Notes: generated by a model not told the origin, from the sequence alone. Counted from the first letter of the stretch, positions 10,950 through 19,562 are shown. The stretch is 64,000 nt of DNA from Thiobacillus denitrificans DSM 12475 (GCF_000376425.1 NZ_AQWL01000006.1:1-64000); one strand, 5' to 3'. Program-made: numbers and translations.

Positions 10950-11270
10950 ATGATGAAGAAATGGATAATGACTGCAGCATCCGCTGCCCTGCTGGCGATG
11001 TCCGGCGCCGCTTCTGCCGATTCCGAGCAGGCGCTGGCCCAGAAAAACGCCTGCATGTCCTGCCATGGCGTGGACAAGAAAATTGTGGGCCCTGCTTTCA
11101 AGGACGTGGCCAAGAAATATGCCGGCGACAAGACCGCGGAAGACAAGCTGGTCGCCAAGGTGAAAACCGGCGGCAAAGGGGTGTGGGGGCCGATTCCCAT
11201 GCCGCCGAACGCACAGGTCAAGCAGGAAGATGTGGAGAAGATTGTGAAGTGGGTGTTGAGCCTGAAGTGA
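10950..11270 (+). CDS. Small periplasmic class I cytochrome c (c8/c551 type)
   Basis: A 106-residue precursor with a signal peptide (MMKKWIMTAASAALLAMSGAASA, cleavage near residue 23) and one heme site CMSCH near residue 36. The distal methionine is in PIPMPPN, as in cytochromes c551/c552 that carry electrons in the periplasm to oxidases or nitrite reductase. The frame is open from 10884, but only the 10950/10953 ATG pair has a GGAG site and gives a proper signal peptide. A strong terminator follows. Confidence 0.93.
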   Translation: MMKKWIMTAASAALLAMSGAASADSEQALAQKNACMSCHGVDKKIVGPAFKDVAKKYAGDKTAEDKLVAKVKTGGKGVWGPIPMPPNAQVKQEDVEKIVKWVLSLK

Positions 11271-11289
11271 TCTGAAGACGTGCCCGAGC

Positions 11290-11321
11290 AAAGGCCGGCC
11301 CATGGGTCGGCCTTTGCTTTT
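11290..11321 (+). terminator. Rho-independent terminator after cytochrome c gene
   Basis: AAAGGCCG and CGGCCTTT form an 8-bp stem around GCCCATGGGT, which can itself pair, followed by GCTTTT. It lies 20 bp after the cytochrome c stop codon. Confidence 0.85.
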
Positions 11322-11364
11322 CCGGAAGGGACGCACGTGCAGCGCAGCCCGTTAGGGCCACAAG

Positions 11365-11391
11365 TTTGTTATCGTTGCCGCCGATAACAAA
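11365..11391 (+). promoter_or_regulatory. Perfect 10-bp inverted repeat upstream of the alanine symporter
   Basis: TTTGTTATCG and CGATAACAAA flank a 7-base spacer, 22 bp before the GTG start of the symporter gene. The arms are AT-rich, unlike the surrounding DNA. It may be an operator or a leader hairpin; the run after it (TTATTTC) is too broken for a clear terminator. Confidence 0.5.
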
Positions 11392-11412
11392 TTATTTCAA
11401 TGGGGTCAGGCG

Positions 11413-12930
11413 GTGGTTCATCTTTATCGGTTCTTCGCATTCGCAGCCGCAGCGCTGTTTTCGCAGTTCGCCCAGGCAGCCGAGCCTGGCCGAATCGACG
11501 CCTTCTTCGGCAGCCTGAATGGCTATCTCGCCAGCGTCATCTTCTACGACGTGTTTCCCGGCGAACCGTCGATGCCTTTCATCGTCGCCTGGCTGATAAT
11601 CGGCGCGGTCTACCTGACCCTGCGCTTCAGCTTCGTCAACCTGCGCATGATGCGTCACGGATTCAGGGTGTTGCGAGGCAAGTACCATACGGCGGACGAC
11701 AAGGGCGAGGTGAGCTCGTTCCAGGCGTTGACCACCGCGCTTTCCGCCACGGTCGGGCTCGGCAACATCGCTGGCGTTGCGATCGCGATTTCGATCGGCG
11801 GGCCAGGGGCCACGTTCTGGATGATCGTCGCAGGCTTTCTCGGCATGACCACCAAATTCACCGAGGCCACGCTGGCGCAGCGCTACCGCGAAGTGCGTCC
11901 CAACGGACACATCATGGGCGGCGCCATGGAATACCTGTCCAAGGGTTTTGCCGAATTCAATCTGCCGCGCACCGGCAAAGTCCTGGCCGGCATGTTCGCC
12001 GTGTTCACCGTGCTCGGCTCGTTCGGTGCCGGCAGCGCGTTCCAGGTGAGCCAGTCGCTGGGCGCGGTGCAGGAACAGATCCCTTTCTTCAACGACACGC
12101 CGATCGCCTACGGCCTCATCATGGGGGTGGCGGTGGGTGTGGTCATCATCGGCGGCCTGCGCCGTATTGCCCACACCGCCGAAGCGGTGGTGCCGAGCAT
12201 GATCCTGATCTACCTGGCGGCCTGCCTGTGGATCATTCTGGGTAATATCGACCAGCTCCCGCAGGCGATCGCCAAGATCGTCACCGAAGCCTTTGCGCCG
12301 ATCGCGGTGGCGGGCGGCATGGTGGGCGCGCTGGTGCAGGGTTTCAAGCGCGCAGCGTTCTCAAGCGAGGCCGGCCTCGGCTCGGCCGCGATCGTGCACT
12401 CGACCGCTTCGGTCAAGTACCCGATCCGCCAGGGCATGGTCGCGCTCTACGAGCCCTTCATCGACACCATCATCATCTGCACCATGACTGCGCTGGTCAT
12501 CGTCATCACCGGCGTCTACAACGATCCGGCCACCCTGGCGATCCGTGAGGCGAGCAAGGGGGCGGCGCTGACCTCGGTGGCGTTCGCCACGGTGTCGGAC
12601 TGGTTCCCGGCCATCCTCACGCTGTCGGTGGTGCTGTTCGCGTACAGCACCATGATCTCGTGGTCCTACTACGGCGAGCGCTGCTGGGCCTATCTCTTCG
12701 GCGAACGGACCTCGATTGCCTACCGGGTGGCCTTCCTCGCGTTCATTGTCATCGCCTCGGTGGCGAGTGCGTCCAACATGGTCGACTTCACCGACCTGTT
12801 GGTGCTGGCGATGGCCTTTCCCAACCTGTTGGGGCTTTACCTGCTGAGCGGCAAGGTGCGGGCGATGCTGACCGACTACCAAAACAAGCTGAGAAGTGGC
12901 GAACTCGACCGCGAAATCTTGAAGGACTGA
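11413..12930 (+). CDS. Alanine/glycine:cation symporter (AGCS family)
   Basis: The 505-residue protein has about ten membrane helices and AGCS-family signatures: ALSATVGLGNIAGVAIAISIGGPGATFWM (N-terminal glycine-rich region), AAFSSEAGLGSAAIVHSTA and a TMISWSYYGERCWAYL segment. The family couples sodium or proton entry to uptake of alanine or glycine. An N-terminal segment ending AQAAEPG resembles a cleavable signal, seen in some members. The start is a GTG. The gene ends 22 bp before the convergent fau gene. Confidence 0.93.
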   Translation: MVHLYRFFAFAAAALFSQFAQAAEPGRIDAFFGSLNGYLASVIFYDVFPGEPSMPFIVAWLIIGAVYLTLRFSFVNLRMMRHGFRVLRGKYHTADDKGEVSSFQALTTALSATVGLGNIAGVAIAISIGGPGATFWMIVAGFLGMTTKFTEATLAQRYREVRPNGHIMGGAMEYLSKGFAEFNLPRTGKVLAGMFAVFTVLGSFGAGSAFQVSQSLGAVQEQIPFFNDTPIAYGLIMGVAVGVVIIGGLRRIAHTAEAVVPSMILIYLAACLWIILGNIDQLPQAIAKIVTEAFAPIAVAGGMVGALVQGFKRAAFSSEAGLGSAAIVHSTASVKYPIRQGMVALYEPFIDTIIICTMTALVIVITGVYNDPATLAIREASKGAALTSVAFATVSDWFPAILTLSVVLFAYSTMISWSYYGERCWAYLFGERTSIAYRVAFLAFIVIASVASASNMVDFTDLLVLAMAFPNLLGLYLLSGKVRAMLTDYQNKLRSGELDREILKD

Positions 12931-12952
12931 ATACCGCCTGGCCGACGCCAGT

Positions 12953-13546
12953 TCAGCGAGGGGTCGAGTTGAAGCGGTGCAGCCGGCGCTCGGTCAGCAC
13001 CGCGTCGAGCGGCATGTCCCACGGTTCGTGCGGCAGCGCCTCCACCCGCTGGCATTCGTAGGCGACACCCACCAGGCGCGGCTTGCGCCACAGCCGCCGG
13101 TACTGCATGAAAGCCAGTGTCGCATCGTAGTAACCGCCGCCCATTCCCAGTCGATGGCCCTGCAGATCGAATCCCACCAGCGGCATCAGCAGCAGGTCGA
13201 GCTGGCGCGCGCGCAGCGGCTTTGCATCCAGCGGCTCGGGAATGCCGTAGCGGTTCGGCGACATGCGCGTGTTGCGCCCGACGTGTCCGAAGCGCATTAC
13301 CCGTCCACGGCGCGGCAGAATCGGCAGATAGCAGTCGCGCTGCATGCACAGCGCCTGATTGAGCAGGGGGTGAACGTCGAACTCGCCGCCCTGCGGCAGA
13401 TAGAAACCGATGCGTTGCGCGCGCAGCAACAGGCCGTGGCGCAGCGCCAGCCGCAGCGACGCGCGCGCGGCATGACGGCGCTCGGTCGGTCGCATCGCGT
13501 TGCGTGCGGCCTTGAGCTGGCGTCGCAGGGTGGATTTATTCATCAA
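12953..13546 (-). CDS. fau: 5-formyltetrahydrofolate cyclo-ligase
   Basis: The 197-residue enzyme converts 5-formyltetrahydrofolate to 5,10-methenyltetrahydrofolate with ATP. It has the N-terminal KSTLRRQLKAARNAM helix and the family signature around GMGGGYYDATLAF (nucleotide and folate binding), preceded by PLVGFDLQGHRLG. It follows 6S RNA and zapA on the same strand, the gene order found in many beta- and gammaproteobacteria, where it can be co-transcribed with 6S RNA. Confidence 0.95.
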   Translation of the reverse strand: MMNKSTLRRQLKAARNAMRPTERRHAARASLRLALRHGLLLRAQRIGFYLPQGGEFDVHPLLNQALCMQRDCYLPILPRRGRVMRFGHVGRNTRMSPNRYGIPEPLDAKPLRARQLDLLLMPLVGFDLQGHRLGMGGGYYDATLAFMQYRRLWRKPRLVGVAYECQRVEALPHEPWDMPLDAVLTERRLHRFNSTPR

Positions 13547-13562
13547 GGGGTAAGGCTCCCCG

Positions 13563-13735
13563 CCTGTGCCGTGACTGGCTGCGGACTCTTGAACCGGGGT
13601 CCAAGATGGCCGCGTTCAAAGACGCTTTGGGCACATGAAACGTGTCACGCGCACACCTGCATCGGAATAGACCGCAGCCTTGCACGTATGCATTGGTTCA
13701 GAGAAATTGCAACCAGCCTCGAACACCGCAGGGAA
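13563..13735 (-). ncRNA. ssrS: 6S RNA
   Basis: The roughly 200-bp gap between zapA and fau on the minus strand has no ORF but can fold into the long imperfect hairpin of 6S RNA: 5' CCCTGCGGTGTTCGAGGCTGG pairs in pieces with 3' CAGCCAGTCACGGCACAGGCGGGG. The middle contains a large open region, as needed to mimic a promoter bubble and bind sigma-70 RNA polymerase. Position between zapA and fau is the classic location. The ends are approximate (within about 10 nt). Confidence 0.85.
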
Positions 13736-13745
13736 CGTCTCTAGT

Positions 13746-14048
13746 TTAGAAGAGTTTGTCCTGATCTTCCAGCACTGAATCGAGCAGGCTGTTGCAATGC
13801 GCCAGGCGGTCGCGTGCTTCCTCGGCCAGCCCGCCGCCGCCCTGAGTCAGCAGTTCGTGTGCTAGGTTCAGTCCCGTCATGATGGCGATGCGCTCGGCGC
13901 CGATTACCTTGCTGTTGTCGCGGATCTCGCGCATTTTTTCATCGAGATAATCGGCCGCTGCGATCAGCGCGGATTCTTCCTCGCGCGAGCACGCTACCTT
14001 GTAGGCGCGGCCGAGGATGTGGATTTCGATGGAACGCGGGCCGGCCAA
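13746..14048 (-). CDS. zapA: Cell division protein ZapA
   Basis: The 100-residue protein matches ZapA, which crosslinks FtsZ filaments at the Z ring: an N-terminal beta domain (IEIHILGRAYKVAC), AADYLDEKMREIRDNSKVIGAERIAIMTGLNLAHELL, and a C-terminal coiled coil. The start appears to be TTG directly after the TGA of the upstream zapB-like gene, with GGAGG 10-12 bases before it, so the two are translationally coupled. Confidence 0.93.
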   Translation of the reverse strand: MAGPRSIEIHILGRAYKVACSREEESALIAAADYLDEKMREIRDNSKVIGAERIAIMTGLNLAHELLTQGGGGLAEEARDRLAHCNSLLDSVLEDQDKLF

Positions 14049-14246
14049 TCAGACGTCCTCCGGCAGCGTTTCGAGCAGCGCCTGCAGCCGGCTTTTGGCG
14101 GCGTCCAGCCGGGACGTCAGCTGTTTGCCGTCCTGCTGCGCGGCCAGCAGCTGCTGGCGCAGGGCGATGTTTTCCTGCCGCAGCGTGTGGCAAAGCGCGG
14201 CCACCTGGCGGATTTTAGCTTCGAGGGTCTCGAGTTCGGCTTGCAT
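14049..14246 (-). CDS. ZapB-like coiled-coil protein
   Basis: A 65-residue protein starting MQAELETLEAKIRQVAALCHTLRQENIALRQQL, a continuous coiled coil typical of the small TIGR02449/ZapB-like proteins found upstream of zapA. It probably acts with ZapA at the division ring. The frame is open upstream to 14390, but that part overlaps the cobalamin riboswitch on the other strand and lacks coiled-coil character. The ATG at 14246 is therefore preferred. Confidence 0.8.
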   Translation of the reverse strand: MQAELETLEAKIRQVAALCHTLRQENIALRQQLLAAQQDGKQLTSRLDAAKSRLQALLETLPEDV

Positions 14247-14290
14247 TGCGGGACTATAGGGGGCGATGTGCGGCCGGTCAATCCGGCCCG

Positions 14291-14296
14291 TATAAT
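14291..14296 (+). promoter_or_regulatory. -10 element of the btuB promoter
   Basis: A consensus TATAAT followed by GCGCGCC lies about 10 bases before the start of the cobalamin riboswitch. No clear -35 hexamer is seen at the expected distance, so this rests on the -10 box and position. Confidence 0.6.
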
Positions 14297-14303
14297 GCGC
14301 GCC

Positions 14304-14480
14304 TTCAGGTGCCGACGCGGCTTTCCGCCGCCGAGGATAAACGGGAAACAGGTGCGCGATCTTGTCGCCATGCCTGTGCTGCCCCCGCAACGGTAAGCGC
14401 TAAACGGTCCATCACACAGCCACTGGGTTCGCCCGGGAAGGCGATGCACTTCAGGCGCGAGCCCGGATACCGGCCTGGAC
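14304..14480 (+). promoter_or_regulatory. Cobalamin riboswitch
   Basis: The leader has the conserved blocks of the B12 element in order: CAGGTGCC, GGGAAACAGGTG, the B12 box core GCTGCCCCCGCAACGGTAAG, then CACTGGG, GGGAAGGCG and GCGAGCCCGGATACCGGCC. It sits directly upstream of btuB and should shut off expression when adenosylcobalamin is plentiful. Outer boundaries are approximate. Confidence 0.95.
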
Positions 14481-14512
14481 CCTGCCGTCGTTGCGGCAGC
14501 GGATCGTGCAAC

Positions 14513-14534
14513 GCGCCTGCGGGGAAGCAGGCGC
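14513..14534 (+). promoter_or_regulatory. Hairpin between riboswitch and btuB start
   Basis: GCGCCTGC and GCAGGCGC form a perfect 8-bp stem with a GGGGAA loop, ending 17 bases before the btuB ATG. With no T run after it, it more likely controls translation initiation near the GGAAG ribosome site than transcription termination. Confidence 0.55.
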
Positions 14535-14551
14535 CTAAACCGGAAGTCATC

Positions 14552-16609
14552 ATGCGTCAAACCTCTCTTGCGCTCGCCCTCGGCGTCGCCCTCGCTTCGC
14601 CCGCTCACGCGGAAGCCTTGTCGGAATATGTCTGGGATACCATTGTCGTTACGCCGAGCCGTTTTCCGCAAGCGCTTTCCGACCAGGCCGCCAACGCCAC
14701 GGTGATCACCCGGCAGGACATCGCGGACAGCCCGCAGGCCACACTGCCGGAAATCCTGGCGCAGCAAGCCGGCATCGGCATGCGCGACCTGTACGGCAAC
14801 AATGCGGCCGCCAGCACGGTCGACCTGCGCGGCTTCGGCGCCGCGGGCGACCAGAACACCCTGATCCTGCTGGACGGCCGCCGCCTGAATGACATCGACC
14901 TCTCGGCGATCGACTGGGCGGCGCTACCGCTTTCTACCATCGAGCGCATCGAGATCGTGCGCGGCGGTTCCAGCGTGCTGCATGGCGCGGGCGCGGTGGC
15001 CGGTGTCGTCAACATCATCACCCGTTCCCCGCTCAGGATGTCAAACCAGGCAGCCGCCAAGGTGCAGCTGGGCAGCTTTAGTACCCGGAACGCCCAGTTG
15101 ACCGGCAACCTGGCGAGCGACACGGCGGGTCTCCGCATCACCGCTGACCATTTCCGCTCCGACGGCTGGCGCGACAACAATGCAAGCACACAGCGCAGCC
15201 TCAATGGCGATGCGCGCTGGAAACACGACCGCGGCGAACTGGTCTTCAAGTTCGGCGGTGCAACGCAGGAGACACGCCTGCCCGGCCCGCGCACGGTCGA
15301 GCCCGATATCGGGCTGAATGAAGTGGCGACCGACCCGGAAGGCACCCACACCCCGCTCGATTGGGCGAAGCGCAAGAGCTACCAGGCGGGGCTGAACGGC
15401 AGCTTCGAATTCGGGCGCACTGACGTGATGCTCGATCTGGACTACCGCAACAAGCAGCAGCAGGCCTACTTCGATTTCGGCGGGTTTCCCGAATTCAAGG
15501 ATGCCGATCTCGACATGTGGAATTTCTCGCCACGCGTGCGACGGCCGTTCGAAGCGGGCGGCATCGCGCACAGCCTGGTTCTGGGCGCCGACGTCCAGCG
15601 CTGGGATTACCGGCTGCGTACGTCGAACGCCCCGGCCAACATTGGCACGCCCATCAATAGGGTGGCGGCCGTGCAGAATTCGACCGGCCTGTATGTGCGC
15701 GACGAGATGCAGCTGAATCCGGCCACGAAATTTTCGCTGGGCGGCCGCTACGAGTGGTTCGAGATCGATGCGGACGACCGGTTCGACGCGGCAGCGCCGG
15801 GCGGCCTGTTCGGCAGCGGAGCGCTGGCCGGCAGCCAGAACGAGGCCGAATATGCCTGGGAAATGGGGATCCATCACCGCCTGAATCCGCAACATGCGCT
15901 GTTTGCGCGGCTGGCGCGCAGCTTTCGCTTCGCCACGGTGGACGAAGTGTATGGATTCTCGCCCGGCTTTACGCACGAATTCCAGTTTCTCAAACCGCAG
16001 ACTTCGCAGGATGTCCAGGCCGGCTGGGAGTGGGGCAGCGGCGCCAGCCGGCTGCGTACCGCAGCGTATTACATGCGGGTGAAGGACGAAATCCACCTCG
16101 ACACCTACACGACGGGCATCGGCAATACCAATTTCTCGCCGCTGCGGCGTTATGGTGCGGAATTCGAAGCGTATGACCGTCTGGGTCCGGTGGTTCTGCG
16201 CGCGGCCTATACGCTCGCCTTTGCGGAATTTACCGACGGCATGCTGGATGGCGTCGCGCTCAAAGGCAGGGAAGTTCCGCTGGTTCCGCGCCACAAGCTG
16301 TCGCTCGGCGCAGTGTGGCATATCGATGAGCAGACCCGGCTGTCCACCGACGTCCAGTATGTCGGCAATCAGCGCATGGAAAACGATGAGCCCAATCGCT
16401 TCAGCCAGAAAATTCCAGCCTACACCCTGGTCGATCTCAAGCTGATGCGGCAGGTGGGAAACTGGCAGTTGGCCGTTGCGCTCAACAACGTGTTCGACAC
16501 GGACTATTACAGCTATGCCGTGCACAGCACGAGCAACACCGACCGCTTCAACGCTTACCCCCTGCCGGGTCGCAACGGCTGGGTGAGTGTCGAGTACACG
16601 TTCAAATAA
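14552..16609 (+). CDS. btuB: TonB-dependent vitamin B12 receptor
   Basis: The 685-residue outer membrane receptor has a signal peptide (ALALGVALASPAHA), a TonB-box-like DTIVVTPSRFPQ, a plug domain with ILLDGRRLNDIDLSAIDWAALPLSTIERIEIVRGGSSVL-type sequence, and a beta barrel ending in aromatic F-K (SVEYTFK). The position behind a cobalamin riboswitch and in front of cobO identifies the ligand as corrinoid. The ATG at 14552 follows GGAAG; the longer frame overlaps the riboswitch. Confidence 0.94.
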   Translation: MRQTSLALALGVALASPAHAEALSEYVWDTIVVTPSRFPQALSDQAANATVITRQDIADSPQATLPEILAQQAGIGMRDLYGNNAAASTVDLRGFGAAGDQNTLILLDGRRLNDIDLSAIDWAALPLSTIERIEIVRGGSSVLHGAGAVAGVVNIITRSPLRMSNQAAAKVQLGSFSTRNAQLTGNLASDTAGLRITADHFRSDGWRDNNASTQRSLNGDARWKHDRGELVFKFGGATQETRLPGPRTVEPDIGLNEVATDPEGTHTPLDWAKRKSYQAGLNGSFEFGRTDVMLDLDYRNKQQQAYFDFGGFPEFKDADLDMWNFSPRVRRPFEAGGIAHSLVLGADVQRWDYRLRTSNAPANIGTPINRVAAVQNSTGLYVRDEMQLNPATKFSLGGRYEWFEIDADDRFDAAAPGGLFGSGALAGSQNEAEYAWEMGIHHRLNPQHALFARLARSFRFATVDEVYGFSPGFTHEFQFLKPQTSQDVQAGWEWGSGASRLRTAAYYMRVKDEIHLDTYTTGIGNTNFSPLRRYGAEFEAYDRLGPVVLRAAYTLAFAEFTDGMLDGVALKGREVPLVPRHKLSLGAVWHIDEQTRLSTDVQYVGNQRMENDEPNRFSQKIPAYTLVDLKLMRQVGNWQLAVALNNVFDTDYYSYAVHSTSNTDRFNAYPLPGRNGWVSVEYTFK

Positions 16610-16673
16610 GCGGAGCGAGGGGCGATAATGCGCGGATGTGTGACTTTCGTTCACCTGTCGATGGACGTGTTTC

Positions 16674-17291
16674 GTGAGTGCTGAATCGGCCCCGTCCGAT
16701 CGCAGCGCCCGCCACGCTGCCCGCATGGCGCGCAAGAAGGCGCTGATCGACGCCGCCATCGCCTCCGCCACCGACGCGCGCGGACTGCTGCTCGTCATCA
16801 CCGGCAACGGCAAGGGCAAGAGCACCGCAGCCTTCGGCATGGTGGCGCGTGCGCTCGGCCACGGCATGAAGATCGGCGTGGTGCAGTTCATCAAGAGCCG
16901 CACCGATACCGGCGAGGAGGCCTTTCTCGGCCGCCAGCCCGGCGTCGAGTGGCACGTCACCGGCGACGGTTTCACCTGGGACACGCAGAACCGCGAGCAG
17001 GACATCGCCACCGCCCGCCGCGGCTGGGCGATTGCCGCGCGCATGCTGGCCGATCCGTCGTACCAGCTGGTCGTGCTCGACGAGTTGACCTATCTGTTGA
17101 GCTACGGCTATCTCGACGCTGACACGGTGCTCGATGCGCTGGCGCAGCGGCCGCCGATGCAGCATGCCGTCGTCACCGGGCGCGCCGCGCCGCATACCCT
17201 TACCGAACTGGCCGATACGGTGTCGGTCATCGCCGACGAAAAGCATGCGTTTCGCGCCGGAGTCAAGGCACAGCCCGGTATCGATCTGTAG
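16674..17291 (+). CDS. cobO: Cob(I)yrinic acid a,c-diamide adenosyltransferase
   Basis: The 205-residue CobO/BtuR enzyme attaches the adenosyl group of ATP to corrinoid cobalt. It has the P-loop GNGKGKST, VQFIKSRTDTGEE, the WDTQNREQD motif and VLDELTYLLSYGYLD. It starts with GTG, 64 bp after btuB, and is probably in the same riboswitch-controlled unit. With btuB it forms a corrinoid uptake and activation module. Confidence 0.95.
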   Translation: MSAESAPSDRSARHAARMARKKALIDAAIASATDARGLLLVITGNGKGKSTAAFGMVARALGHGMKIGVVQFIKSRTDTGEEAFLGRQPGVEWHVTGDGFTWDTQNREQDIATARRGWAIAARMLADPSYQLVVLDELTYLLSYGYLDADTVLDALAQRPPMQHAVVTGRAAPHTLTELADTVSVIADEKHAFRAGVKAQPGIDL

Positions 17292-17366
17292 GGCCGCAGG
17301 CGCGGCGTCATCATCCTGTAACCGCGCTGCCATACAACGCAGGTTTTCCTCCTGCCGGAGTCTGCC

Positions 17367-18545
17367 GTGCGTATCCTGATGGTATCCGACGTGTATTTTC
17401 CGCGCGTCAACGGCGTGTCGACCTCGATCCAGACCCTGCGCCAGGCGCTGGCAGTGGCGGGACACAGCAGCGTGCTGGTGGCGCCGGACTATCCGGCCAC
17501 GGTGGCCGAGGCCGGCATCGTGCGCGTTCCCGGCTGGCCCATTCCACGCGACCCGGAAGACCGCCTGATGCATCCGCGTGCGCTCGCCGCGGCGCTGGAT
17601 GCGCACAGTCCCGCAGACTTCGATCTCGTCCACATCCACACGCCGTTTCTCGCCCATCGCGCCGGCGTGCGCTGGGCGCGCAGACATGGCCTGCCGTGCG
17701 TCGAGACCTACCACACGCTGTTCGAGGAGTATTTTCATCACTACCTGCCGTTCCTGCCCAAGTCCTGGCTGGCGGCGGCTGCGCGGCGGATTTCGCGCAA
17801 GGAATGCGATGGCGTCAGCGCGGTGATCGCGCCGTCGTCGGCGATGAAGAATACGCTGCTGGCATACGGCGTCAGCCGTCCCGTCCACATCATCCCAACC
17901 GGGCTCAGGCTGGCCGATTTCGACCACTGCGACGGCCCCGCGTTTCGCGCCCGTCATGGTATTGCGCCGGAGCATCCGGTGATGGCCTATGTGGGGCGGG
18001 TGGCGTTCGAGAAGAACCTGGAGTTCCTGCTCCGGGTGACCGAACAGGTACGACACAGCCTGCCCGACGTGCGGTTCGTCATTGCCGGCGAAGGCCCGGC
18101 ACGCGGCGCACTGGAGCGCGCGGTGGCGAAACGCGGCCTCTCCGGCAACGTGCGCTTCGTCGGCTACCTAGAACGCAAAACCGAACTGCCGGCCTGCTAC
18201 TGTGCAGCGGATGTGTTCGTCTTCGCCTCCCAAACCGAAACCCAGGGTCTGGTGCTGCTGGAGGCGATGGCGCTCGGCGTGCCGGTGGTCGGCCTGGCCG
18301 AGATGGGCACCAGGGACGTGCTGCAGGAAGGGCAGGGCTGTCGCATCGCGCCGGACGATGTCGCAGGCTTTGCCCGGGTGCTGTTGCCGCTGCTGGCCGA
18401 CCGCGCGGCGGCGCAGGCGCTCGGCGCGGCCGGCAAGGCCTACGCGGCGAACTGGAGCGAGGCGCGCATGGGCGAAACCATTCTAGCGCTCTACCAGAGC
18501 CTGCAACCGGAGGCCGCATCCCGACCCAGGCTGCGCGCGGCATAA
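17367..18545 (+). CDS. Glycosyltransferase family 4 (GT-B) protein
   Basis: The 392-residue enzyme has the N-terminal MRILMVSDVYFPRVNGVSTSI typical of GT4 mannosyl- or glucosyltransferases acting on lipids, then VHIHTPFLAHRAG, and the C-terminal nucleotide-sugar site with FVFASQTETQGLVLLEAMALGVPVV, which carries the EX7E motif. The start is GTG with CGGAG 6 bases upstream. Donor and acceptor cannot be read from sequence; a glycolipid or envelope glycan role is the usual finding. Confidence 0.88.
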   Translation: MRILMVSDVYFPRVNGVSTSIQTLRQALAVAGHSSVLVAPDYPATVAEAGIVRVPGWPIPRDPEDRLMHPRALAAALDAHSPADFDLVHIHTPFLAHRAGVRWARRHGLPCVETYHTLFEEYFHHYLPFLPKSWLAAAARRISRKECDGVSAVIAPSSAMKNTLLAYGVSRPVHIIPTGLRLADFDHCDGPAFRARHGIAPEHPVMAYVGRVAFEKNLEFLLRVTEQVRHSLPDVRFVIAGEGPARGALERAVAKRGLSGNVRFVGYLERKTELPACYCAADVFVFASQTETQGLVLLEAMALGVPVVGLAEMGTRDVLQEGQGCRIAPDDVAGFARVLLPLLADRAAAQALGAAGKAYAANWSEARMGETILALYQSLQPEAASRPRLRAA

Positions 18546-18552
18546 TCGCGGG

Positions 18553-19476
18553 GTGAACCCCGCACCTTACGTCGGGCGCTTTGCGCCGTCTCCCACCGGC
18601 CCCCTGCACGCCGGCTCGCTGGTCGCCGCGGTGGCGAGCTTTCTCGACGCCCGCGCGGCCGGCGGGCGCTGGCTGGTGCGCATGGAAGACCTCGACCGTC
18701 CGCGTTGCGAGGCGGGCGCGGCAGACACCATCCTGCGCCAGCTGGAGGCGTACGGACTGCACTGGGACGGCGCGGTGCTGGTCCAGTCGCAGCGCGATGA
18801 TGCCTACGCCGCGGCGCTCGCCACACTGCAGGCCAGCGGAGCGGCCTACCCCTGCGCCTGCAGCCGCAGGCAGCTCGCGCAGGCACCGCGCAGCCACGAG
18901 GGTGAGATCATTTACCCCGGTACCTGCCGCAACGGCCTGCCGGCCGGCGCGATCGCGCGTGCGTGGCGGGTGCGGGTACCGGATGTGAGCGCCCGCTTTC
19001 ACGACCGCATTCACGGCGACCTGCAGCAGAACCTGGCGCGCGACGTCGGCGATTTCATCGTCAGGCGCGCCGATGGCCTGTTCGCCTACCAGCTGGCAGT
19101 CGTGGTCGACGATGCCTACCAGGGTGTCACCCACGTCGTGCGCGGCGCCGATCTGCTGTGGAACACCCCGCGCCAGATTTATCTGCAAAGCCTGCTCGGC
19201 CTGCCGACGCCGGCCTACGCGCATGTGCCGCTCATCACCAACACCGCCGGGCAGAAACTGTCCAAACAGACGCGGGCGCCCGCCCTGCCCGCCAGCGGGC
19301 AGGGCGCGATGCTGGCGCAGGCGCTCGCCGCGCTTGGTCACCCGCCGCCGCCCGGGCTGAGCGAAGCCCGGGCGGCCGAGCTTCTGGTGTGGGCAAGTGC
19401 TCACTGGCGGATCGAAAACGTGCCGATCCAAGCGAGGATTGCCAATCCCTCCCTCGCGTTCGACAATCAGCCCTAG
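18553..19476 (+). CDS. gluQ: Glutamyl-Q tRNA(Asp) synthetase
   Basis: The 307-residue protein is a truncated GluRS-like enzyme that glutamylates queuosine at the wobble position of tRNA-Asp. It shows the HIGH-like FAPSPTGPLHAGSL, a zinc site from CACSRRQL and a later cysteine in PGTCRNG, and KLSKQ in place of KMSKS, and it lacks the anticodon-binding domain. It starts with GTG 7 bp after the glycosyltransferase stop. Its TAG stop is part of the first unit of the CCCTAG repeat that follows. Confidence 0.94.
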   Translation: MNPAPYVGRFAPSPTGPLHAGSLVAAVASFLDARAAGGRWLVRMEDLDRPRCEAGAADTILRQLEAYGLHWDGAVLVQSQRDDAYAAALATLQASGAAYPCACSRRQLAQAPRSHEGEIIYPGTCRNGLPAGAIARAWRVRVPDVSARFHDRIHGDLQQNLARDVGDFIVRRADGLFAYQLAVVVDDAYQGVTHVVRGADLLWNTPRQIYLQSLLGLPTPAYAHVPLITNTAGQKLSKQTRAPALPASGQGAMLAQALAALGHPPPPGLSEARAAELLVWASAHWRIENVPIQARIANPSLAFDNQP

Positions 19477-19554
19477 CCCTAGCCCTAGCCCTAGCCCTAG
19501 CCCCTAGCCCTAGCCCCTAGCCCTAGCCCCTAGCCCCTAGCCCCTAGCCCTTAG
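19471..19554. repeat. Telomere-like CCCTAG/CCCCTAG tandem repeat
   Basis: Thirteen units run without interruption: five CCCTAG hexamers, then a mix of CCCCTAG heptamers and CCCTAG hexamers, ending with one CCCTTAG. The first unit supplies the gluQ stop codon and the array ends 8 bp before the next gene. A short reverse-complement relative lies at 3547-3564. The variable 6/7 unit length points to slippage. The G-rich strand could form a quadruplex. Confidence 0.95.
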
Positions 19555-19562
19555 CTCCTGAT

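Noticed and set aside
19471-19554. A true telomere or contig end suggested by CCCTAG repeats
   Set aside because: The array is short, internal, and flanked by ordinary genes on both sides.
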